A DNA stretch of 64,000 nt, from positions 62,001 to 126,000 of the forward strand of contig NZ_SJOP01000012.1 in assembly GCF_004331415.1 (NCBI RefSeq), given 5' to 3'. The DNA is from Kosakonia quasisacchari (GTDB lineage: Bacteria > Pseudomonadota > Gammaproteobacteria > Enterobacterales > Enterobacteriaceae). The translations under genes were made by a program, and so were the position numbers. This document shows positions 56,271-64,000 of this stretch, piece after piece (position 1 is the first letter of the stretch; every line of letters begins with the position of its first letter). Under the pieces are notes generated by a model. That model was not told the DNA's origin and did not search any database. It was given only the letters and a program-made list of their open reading frames with translations.

Positions 56271-57215
56271 TTAATCGTTTTGCGCGGTCTGCTCACCCGC
56301 AGACGGGTTTTGCGCCATCTGCGCCGCTTTCTGGCGCTTATAACTTAATGCAGACGCCGGAACTGGCTGCACTTTGCCGGTTTCAATCCAGGTACGTAAA
56401 CGGCTGGCATCGGCAAAATGGGTAAATTTACCAAACGCATCCATTACCACCAGCGCCACCGGTTTGTTGTTGATCACGGTGCGCATCACCAGGCAGTGTC
56501 CTGCCGCATTGGTAAAGCCGGTTTTGGTCAACTGAATGTTCCAGTTATCGCGGTACACCAGGTGGTTAGTATTGCGAAACGGCAGCGTATACGCCGGATT
56601 AGCGAAAGTCGCCATCTCTTCACGCGTGGTACTGAGCTGACCAATCAGCGGATACTGTTTGGTGGCAATCAGCAGTTTGCTCAGATCGCGGGCGGTCGAG
56701 ACGTTATGAATCGACAAACCGGTCGGTTCAACATAACGCGTATTGCTCATGCCTAAGGCTTTCGCTTTGGCGTTCATCGCCGCGATAAAGGCGTTATAAC
56801 CGCCCGGATAGTGGTGCGCCAGGCTTGCTGCCGCGCGGTTTTCCGAGGACATCAGCGCCAGCAGCAGCATATCTTTACGGCTGATTTCGCTATTGAGGCG
56901 CACGCGAGAGTAAATCCCTTTCATCTCCGGCGTCTGGCTGATATCCACTTTGAGTTTCTCATCCAGCGGCAGGTGCGCATCCAGCACCACCATCGCCGTC
57001 ATCAGCTTGGTAATGGAAGCAATAGGACGCACCAGATCAGGGTGGCTGGAGTAGATAACCTGATTGGTTTGCAGATCGACAATCATCGCGCTACCTGAAG
57101 CGATTTCAGGCTGTGCGGCGGTGGTCGCCGCTGTGGTTTTCGCGACGGCAAACGGCGCCACGGGCGCAGCCAGTAATAAAGCCAGGCTTAATAAGGAAAC
57201 TCGAAATTTCTGCAT
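56271..57215 (-). CDS. pbpG: PbpG (PBP7), D-alanyl-D-alanine endopeptidase
   Basis: Periplasmic low-molecular-mass penicillin-binding protein that cuts peptidoglycan cross-links. It has 314 residues (310 in E. coli). The signal peptide spans about residues 1-25. The active-site triad motifs are S67-x-x-K70 (SITK), S124-E-N126 (SEN) and K231-T-G (KTG). The Lys/Gln-rich tail is typical. It is monocistronic and placed as in E. coli between dld and yohC. Confidence 0.96.
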   Translation of the reverse strand: MQKFRVSLLSLALLLAAPVAPFAVAKTTAATTAAQPEIASGSAMIVDLQTNQVIYSSHPDLVRPIASITKLMTAMVVLDAHLPLDEKLKVDISQTPEMKGIYSRVRLNSEISRKDMLLLALMSSENRAAASLAHHYPGGYNAFIAAMNAKAKALGMSNTRYVEPTGLSIHNVSTARDLSKLLIATKQYPLIGQLSTTREEMATFANPAYTLPFRNTNHLVYRDNWNIQLTKTGFTNAAGHCLVMRTVINNKPVALVVMDAFGKFTHFADASRLRTWIETGKVQPVPASALSYKRQKAAQMAQNPSAGEQTAQND

Positions 57216-57348
57216 GGTGAGACTTCTGAAAATTATTCACGCACGTTATTACGCACACCGCTTCTGTCAGCCGGAGCAATAACAGAGCTGGCTTGGGCAT
57301 AATAGCCGCCATGCAGGGTTGTCGCCAGAGGATAATCGTTGCGAGAGT

Positions 57349-57380
57349 TTGCGTTGCCGGCATTTACGCCAGCAACGCAA
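57349..57380 (-). terminator. Stem-loop after yohC
   Basis: TTGCGTTGCCGGC (57349-57361) pairs with GCCAGCAACGCAA (57368-57380), 13 positions with one mismatch, around ATTTAC. It starts five bases from the yohC stop. No strong T tract follows on the minus strand. Confidence 0.5.
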
Positions 57381-57385
57381 CAGGT

Positions 57386-57973
57386 TTAGAACAAGCGGTA
57401 ACCGTAACCCCACAGGATAACCGTTAGCGCCAGCAGCACTTCGAGCACCAGCACACCAATCGCCAGCGTCGAGCTTGAGAAACTCAACCCATCTTCTTTA
57501 TTGATATTCAGGAAGGTCGGGATACCGACATACAGCAAATAACCGGTGTAAAACAGCGCCACCGTCCCCACCAGTGCGCAGAGCCACACCAGCGGATAGA
57601 GCGCCACAATCCCGCTGAGAAACAGCGGCGTCGCCACATAACCTGCGAACACCATACAGCGCCCTAATGAAGGCCGCTGCGGCAAGCTACGCGCCATCCA
57701 CCAGATAACGCGGCCCATCACCGCCACGCCTGCCAGCATCAACGCATAGAACAGCACCGCCAGATAGAAACCGGTAAACAATGACAGCGTCACCACACTG
57801 TTTTCGCCAAAATTCCAGCCAATTTGCGTGGTACCAATAAACGCGCAAACAACCGGAATCGCCGCCATGATTAATACATGGTGGGTGTAGTGATGCGAAA
57901 TTGTCTCGTTTTCGCCTTTGATAACCTGCATTTCACGGTCGGGATGGGAAAAGAGTCCCCAGACATGGTTCAT
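57386..57973 (-). CDS. yohC: YohC, Yip1-family inner-membrane protein
   Basis: A 195-residue integral membrane protein with five hydrophobic helices (for example HHVLIMAAIPVVCAFIGTTQ, VTLSLFTGFYLAVLFYALML and TLAIGVLVLEVLLALTVILW). The N-terminus MNHVWGLFSHPDREMQVIKG is a YohC/Yip1 hallmark. Its function is unknown. It is divergent from yohD across 170 bases, as in E. coli. Confidence 0.94.
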   Translation of the reverse strand: MNHVWGLFSHPDREMQVIKGENETISHHYTHHVLIMAAIPVVCAFIGTTQIGWNFGENSVVTLSLFTGFYLAVLFYALMLAGVAVMGRVIWWMARSLPQRPSLGRCMVFAGYVATPLFLSGIVALYPLVWLCALVGTVALFYTGYLLYVGIPTFLNINKEDGLSFSSSTLAIGVLVLEVLLALTVILWGYGYRLF

Positions 57974-58143
57974 AACGCCCCCTCGCTGAAAGCCCGAACA
58001 TCGACACTGTCAGTATAATTCACTATTTAGATTATTTTTTGTACAGCAACAGAAATGCTGCGACAACGAAACGGCGTCATTCCGGCGAAGGCGCGATATC
58101 GGGTGTATGCTTATAAGCGTTTTACCGGGAGGACGTAAAAACA

Positions 58144-58728
58144 ATGGATATCAATCATCTGATTAGCCAGTATGGCTACGCCGCGCTGGTGATTGGCAGT
58201 GTGGCTGAAGGGGAGACAATTACCCTGCTGGGCGGTGTTGCCGCGCATCAGGGGCTGTTACGGTTCTGGCTAGTGGTGGTATCCGTGGCGCTCGGCGGCA
58301 TGATCGGCGATCAGCTGCTTTATCTCGTCGGCAGACGCTACGGCACGAAAATCCTGCGCCGCTTCTCCCGCCACCGGGACAAAATCCACCAGGCGCAATC
58401 GCTTATTCGCCGCCATCCCTACCTGTTTGTTATCGGCTCACGCTTTATGTATGGCTTTCGCATTATTGGCCCGCTGTTGATTGGTACCAGCCGTTTGCGA
58501 CCAAGAATCTTTCTGCCGCTCAACATCGTTGGGGCCATCGTCTGGGCGCTGCTGTTTACCACGCTTGGCTACGTGGGCGGGGAAGTAATTGGCCCGTGGC
58601 TGCACCAGTTCGACCAGCATGTAAAACGCTGGATCTGGCTGATTCTCGCCATCGTGCTGGTGGTTGCACTGCGCTGGTGGTTCCATCATCGGCGGAAAAA
58701 ACGCCAGCGCAACGCGTCAAACGACTAA
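58144..58728 (+). CDS. yohD: YohD, DedA-family membrane protein
   Basis: A 194-residue DedA/SNARE-associated membrane protein (192 in E. coli). The family motif is visible as GGMIGDQLLYLVGRRYG, followed by FVIGSRFMYGFRIIGPLLIG with the conserved basic residues in the re-entrant segment. A C-terminal helix and a basic tail (HHRRKKRQR) close the protein. DedA proteins are linked to lipid-carrier recycling and proton-motive-force homeostasis. It ends four bases into the convergent yohF stop region. Confidence 0.95.
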   Translation: MDINHLISQYGYAALVIGSVAEGETITLLGGVAAHQGLLRFWLVVVSVALGGMIGDQLLYLVGRRYGTKILRRFSRHRDKIHQAQSLIRRHPYLFVIGSRFMYGFRIIGPLLIGTSRLRPRIFLPLNIVGAIVWALLFTTLGYVGGEVIGPWLHQFDQHVKRWIWLILAIVLVVALRWWFHHRRKKRQRNASND

Positions 58729-59498
58729 GCCGTTTTCGGTTTGAACTGCGGGTTCGCCAGCATAAACCCCCCATCAATGATCACTGATTGACCGGTGGTG
58801 TAGCTGGCATGTTCTGAACAGAGCCAGGCGACCATGCTGGCTATCTCTTTGGTGGTGCCCGGTCTTGTCAGCGGAACAATGGGCAACGAACCCGGTTTTG
58901 CATCTTCATCGCGCATGTTATTCATCGGCGTGGCTATCGCCCCCGGCGCGACGGCGTTCACCAGGATGTTGTGATCCACCAGCTCCAGCGCCATTGATTT
59001 GGTTAAGCCTCCGAGCGCGTGTTTCGCGGCGGTATAAGCGCTGGCGTCCGGCAATGGCGTGTGCTCATGCACCGAGGTGATGTTGACGATGCGCCCGCCC
59101 TGCCCCTGCTGCACCATGTGCCTGGCGGCGATTTGCGAACAGAGAAACGCACCGTCGACATCCACGGTAAAAATGCTGCGCCAGTCTTCAAACCGCATAT
59201 CGAGAAACGGAGCTTTGCTCATCGCCCCGGCGTTATTCACCAACACATCAATTCGCCCGAAGCGGGAAATCAACGTCTCAATTGCCTGCGCGCCTTCCGG
59301 CAACTGGCTGAGATCGAGATGGATGGTTTCTGCGCGCCGCCCAAGATCCTCAACATGTAAAGCGGTCTCTTTCGCGCCGTTTTCGTCTGAATGCCAGGTG
59401 ATGCCGATATCAAATCCCTGTTCCGCCAGCATCAGCGCACACTGTTTACCAATCCCGGAATCGGCGGCGGTCACAATCGCAACTTTCGTTACAGGCAT
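58725..59498 (-). CDS. yohF: YohF, short-chain dehydrogenase/reductase
   Basis: NAD(P)-dependent oxidoreductase of 257 residues from the ATG at 59498 (AGAGGA upstream); a seven-residue upstream extension is not favoured. The cofactor motif is the variant TAADSGIG (residues 10-17), followed by NNAG (88-91). The catalytic triad is S142, Y155 and K159 (YTAAK). The C-terminal WLCSEHASYTTGQSVIIDGG is classical for the family. The substrate is unknown; E. coli YohF is annotated as an acetoin-dehydrogenase-like SDR. It is convergent with yohD, overlapping by four bases. Confidence 0.94.
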   Translation of the reverse strand: MPVTKVAIVTAADSGIGKQCALMLAEQGFDIGITWHSDENGAKETALHVEDLGRRAETIHLDLSQLPEGAQAIETLISRFGRIDVLVNNAGAMSKAPFLDMRFEDWRSIFTVDVDGAFLCSQIAARHMVQQGQGGRIVNITSVHEHTPLPDASAYTAAKHALGGLTKSMALELVDHNILVNAVAPGAIATPMNNMRDEDAKPGSLPIVPLTRPGTTKEIASMVAWLCSEHASYTTGQSVIIDGGFMLANPQFKPKTA

Positions 59499-59607
59499 AG
59501 GTCGTCCTCTGGTTAACAAATAGACAGGTAAGTATAGGAAAAAGGCACAAAGCCGTGAGATTGCCTACGCTTTTAACTACCTGCATATAAAAAGGACGAA
59601 GAAAATG

Positions 59608-59691
59608 ATGAAGATACTGCTTTGGGCAATCCTGATTATCTTTCTGATTGGTCTGCTGGTGGTCACCGGCGTGTTTAAGATGATCTTCTAA
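59608..59691 (+). CDS. yohP: YohP, 27-residue membrane microprotein
   Basis: MKILLWAILIIFLIGLLVVT followed by GVFKMIF is one hydrophobic helix and differs from E. coli YohP at only a few positions. A second in-frame ATG three bases earlier (59605) is closer to ideal spacing from AAGGAC and would add one Met. In E. coli the yohP mRNA itself is targeted to the membrane; the protein's function is unknown. It lies 109 bases upstream of, and divergent from, yohF, as in E. coli. Confidence 0.9.
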   Translation: MKILLWAILIIFLIGLLVVTGVFKMIF

Positions 59692-59699
59692 AATGTGCC

Positions 59700-59723
59700 G
59701 CCGGGTAGCACCCGCTACCCGGC
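59700..59723. terminator. Bidirectional stem between yohP and the metallo-hydrolase gene
   Basis: GCCGGGTAGC and GCTACCCGGC pair perfectly over ten bases around ACCC, eight bases after the yohP stop and eight before the convergent stop. No T tract is present on either side. Confidence 0.5.
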
Positions 59724-59731
59724 ATTCAGGG

Positions 59732-60688
59732 TTAATTCCCCTGCGCGCTGTAATTCACCGGCACCCAGCGATAGCCGTTATCCGCCTTCATCACTTTACC
59801 GATGCCGGGAAAAGCAATATGCGCCGCCGCTACCCAGTCGCCTTCACGCGCGACCTGCGCCAGCACGTTTTCACGGGTTTTTACCGCTTGCTGCTGGTTA
59901 ACATCAAAATGGATCGCCACTTCCGGCTGCGGCAGTTGCACCGGATGCGCATGAATAATATCGCCCCACAGCATCAGCGTCTTACCGCCGTGTGTAACGC
60001 GGTAAATCACGCTGCCTGGCGTATGACCCGGCGCCGGGATCGCTTCAATGCCGGGGATAATTTGCGTCGGCGCGCGGAAAGTGCTGAGTTTGCCGGCATC
60101 CATCACCGGGCGCAGCGAGCGTTCCGATTCCGCAAAGGTGTGGCGTTGCCCCTCCTCGACCTCTTTTGCATGCGCCGGGTTGAGCCAGAAATCAACATCA
60201 CGCTGATCGACCCGCACGGTGGCATTGGTGAACACCGGTTTGCCGTCGCGCTGCACGCCACCTGAGTGATCGGCATGAATATGCGTTAACAGCACCGTAT
60301 CAATGGTGGCCGGGTCAATGCCCGCCGCACGCAGGTTTTCCGGCAGATGCCCGCCCGCGTTGCCAAACAACGACCCGGCACCCGCATCCACCAGAATTAA
60401 CTGCTTGCCGGTATTAATCACAAAGGCGTTGATCGAGGTTTCGGCATTGACCGGCAGGCTGGCCTGCGCCATCCGTTCCTGCAACTGCTCCGGGGTGATA
60501 TGGGTCAGCAGTTTGTCGAACGGGACCGCAACGGTGCCATCGGAAACGGCGGTGATTTGCCAGTCGCCCATTGCCATACGGTAAAAACCCGGCGCTTGCG
60601 GCTGGTGCGTTGAGAGCGGTGTGGCGGCAATCGCGCCAAAACTCAAACCCGCCGTCGCCAGCGCGAACAGAAGTGGATAATGTTTCAT
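59732..60688 (-). CDS. Secreted metallo-beta-lactamase-fold hydrolase, methyl parathion hydrolase-like
   Basis: An exported enzyme of 318 residues from ATG at 60688 (GGAG upstream). The signal peptide is about residues 1-21 (cleavage near AIA-A). The two-metal site is complete: H136, H138, D140 and H141 (THIHADH), H222 (PGHTPGS), D243 (LWGDII) and H290 (AAAHIAFPGIG). The motifs GFYRMAMGDWQITAVSDGTV and GYRWVPVNYS closely resemble Pseudomonas methyl parathion hydrolase as I recall it, so an organophosphate, lactone or ester hydrolase is likely. The physiological substrate is unknown. It is divergent from a LysR regulator that probably controls it. Confidence 0.88.
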   Translation of the reverse strand: MKHYPLLFALATAGLSFGAIAATPLSTHQPQAPGFYRMAMGDWQITAVSDGTVAVPFDKLLTHITPEQLQERMAQASLPVNAETSINAFVINTGKQLILVDAGAGSLFGNAGGHLPENLRAAGIDPATIDTVLLTHIHADHSGGVQRDGKPVFTNATVRVDQRDVDFWLNPAHAKEVEEGQRHTFAESERSLRPVMDAGKLSTFRAPTQIIPGIEAIPAPGHTPGSVIYRVTHGGKTLMLWGDIIHAHPVQLPQPEVAIHFDVNQQQAVKTRENVLAQVAREGDWVAAAHIAFPGIGKVMKADNGYRWVPVNYSAQGN

Positions 60689-60740
60689 ACTCTTCTCCAG
60701 TCGTTTTCGTTGCGCCAGTATCCGGCAACGGCTACTATCA

Positions 60741-60756
60741 CTCCAATTGATTGGAG
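60741..60756. promoter_or_regulatory. Palindrome between divergent hydrolase and LysR genes
   Basis: CTCCAATTGATTGGAG has perfect seven-base arms around TG. It lies within the 73-base gap and its right arm contains GGAG, the ribosome site of the LysR gene. It is a good candidate for the LysR-protein binding site controlling both genes. Confidence 0.55.
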
Positions 60757-60761
60757 CAATA

Positions 60762-61676
60762 ATGACTATCAAAGAGAATGATTTCCGCAAAATCGATCTT
60801 AACCTGTTGATCGCCTTTGCTGTGCTGTTTCGCGAACAGAGCGTTTCTGCGGCGGCCGATAAGCTGCATCTGGGTCAACCGGCGGTGAGCGGGGTGCTGT
60901 CGCGCCTGCGCACCTTGTTTGACGATCCGCTGTTTATTCGTAGCGGCCATAAAATGCAACCCACCGCCCGCGCCGTGGAGCTGCACACCGAGCTGCTACC
61001 GCTGCTGGAGCAGCTGCAAAGCGCACTGTTTCAGCAAACGGCGTTTGATGCACAAACAGCGACCGTTACGCTAACGCTCGGGATGGCGGACTGGGTGGAA
61101 ATGTGGTTGATGCCGAAGCTGATCCCGGCGCTGCAACAGGCTGCGCCCGGCATGCGCCTGAATGTGGTGGCCAGCGATCCGTTCAGCGATGCAGGTCGGC
61201 TGGAAGGCGGCGAGATGGATATGGCGATAAGCGTCGCCGAGGCCGGACCGCGCTGGCTGGAGCGCGAAGTGCTGGCCACCATGCCGTTTATCACGCTCTG
61301 GCACCCGCAACAGCTGGCGCTGAACGCGCCGCTGGATATCGACACCTTTGCCGCACAGCCGCATTTAATGGTCAGCTACCGGGAAGCCACCAGCAGCCAC
61401 TTCGACACGTTGCTGGCAAAAACCGGCCATCAGCGCCGCATCCACTACACCACGCCGCATTTCGCCGCCCTGCCGGGGTTGCTGGAGACGTTGCCCGCGC
61501 TGGCAACCGTACCGGCAGGCCTGGCGCAGGAGTGGCAACGCACACGAGGATTTGCGAGCAGCCCGCTGCCGCTGGATGTACAACCGATTGAGCTGGCGAT
61601 GCTGTGGCATCAGCGCCACAGCAGCGATCCGGCGGTAATGTGGCTGAAAGAGTTTATCGCTAAACGCTTTAACTGA
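60762..61676 (+). CDS. LysR-family transcription regulator
   Basis: A 304-residue regulator. The N-terminal winged helix is clear: LNLLIAFAVLFREQSVSAAA, LHLGQPAVSGVLSRLRTLFD and FIRSGHKMQPTARA. The C-terminal two-lobed effector domain spans about residues 95-300. The start is ATG at 60762, with GGAG seven bases upstream inside a palindrome. It is divergent from the metallo-hydrolase, the usual arrangement for a LysR regulator and its target. The effector is unknown. Confidence 0.92.
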   Translation: MTIKENDFRKIDLNLLIAFAVLFREQSVSAAADKLHLGQPAVSGVLSRLRTLFDDPLFIRSGHKMQPTARAVELHTELLPLLEQLQSALFQQTAFDAQTATVTLTLGMADWVEMWLMPKLIPALQQAAPGMRLNVVASDPFSDAGRLEGGEMDMAISVAEAGPRWLEREVLATMPFITLWHPQQLALNAPLDIDTFAAQPHLMVSYREATSSHFDTLLAKTGHQRRIHYTTPHFAALPGLLETLPALATVPAGLAQEWQRTRGFASSPLPLDVQPIELAMLWHQRHSSDPAVMWLKEFIAKRFN

Positions 61677-61680
61677 CGTT

Positions 61681-61703
61681 TCTGCCCGGTTTGGCCGGGC
61701 AGA
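61681..61703. terminator. Bidirectional stem between LysR and GH1 genes
   Basis: TCTGCCCGG and CCGGGCAGA form a perfect nine-base stem around TTTGG. It lies four bases after the LysR stop and eight before the convergent GH1 stop. No T tract follows in either direction. Confidence 0.55.
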
Positions 61704-61710
61704 GCGCGTG

Positions 61711-64000
<2,290 letters not shown>

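Overview
The window is a chromosomal segment of an enteric bacterium (family Enterobacteriaceae). Many proteins match Escherichia coli counterparts almost residue for residue (MetG, FbaB, YehS, Dld, RcnB, YegS, TrhP, YohP), and the backbone follows the E. coli K-12 order mdtABCD-baeSR-trhP-cyaR-yegS-fbaB-thiDM-rcnB-mrp-metG-yehRS-btsRS-mlrA-yohO-yehWXY-osmF-bglX-dld-pbpG-yohCDFP. High-GC codon use and the accessory genes (galactan locus, large autotransporter, beta-glucoside PTS) suggest a plant-associated genus such as Kosakonia or Enterobacter. The genus is an inference.

Layout. 1-5882: the 3' part of mdtC, then mdtD, baeS and baeR in one overlapping operon (drug efflux and envelope-stress sensing). 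5924-7355: a small XRE regulator with membrane segments, divergent from a secreted TPR protein of unknown role. 7473-9984: trhP, the CRP-dependent sRNA CyaR, and the lipid kinase gene yegS. 9985-10578: a REP fragment and a 463-bp nested inverted-repeat element with no convincing gene. 10579-17004: a six-gene minus-strand operon with an enolase-superfamily acid-sugar dehydratase and a family-5 ABC importer. 17241-20147: fbaB, thiD and thiM with a TPP riboswitch. 20286-25124: a 1612-residue autotransporter.

25697-37147 is a beta-1,4-galactan utilisation island. It has a LacI-type regulator, an outer-membrane porin, a periplasmic GH53 galactanase, an ABC importer (binding protein, two permeases, divergent MalK-type ATPase) and a cytoplasmic GH42 beta-galactosidase, plus an unexpected stand-alone PTS EIIB protein. 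A motif close to TTGTTATACG recurs upstream of all its transcription units and is the likely GanR operator. A good CRP site lies in the divergent ATPase/binding-protein region.

37256-51122: an MDR oxidoreductase, rcnB (without rcnA or rcnR) with a GNAT gene, mrp and metG divergent across a repeat-rich leader, yehR and yehS, the pyruvate-sensing btsSR pair, mlrA, the microprotein yohO, and the yehWXY-osmF betaine-type importer. 51272-61676: bglX, dld, a phosphinothricin-type acetyltransferase, pbpG, yohC, yohD, yohF, the microprotein yohP, and a secreted methyl-parathion-hydrolase-like metallo-hydrolase divergent from a LysR regulator. 61711-64000: a GH1 6-phospho-beta-glucosidase and the 3' part of a beta-glucoside PTS permease, cut by the window end.

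No CRISPR array, tRNA, rRNA, transposase or phage gene was seen. The least explained features are the nested palindromic element at 10051-10513, the EIIB protein inside an ABC-based sugar operon, the dehydratase/ABC operon of unknown substrate, the repeat-rich metG leader, the LacI-type palindrome before the acetyltransferase gene, and the enlarged BaeS sensor loop.
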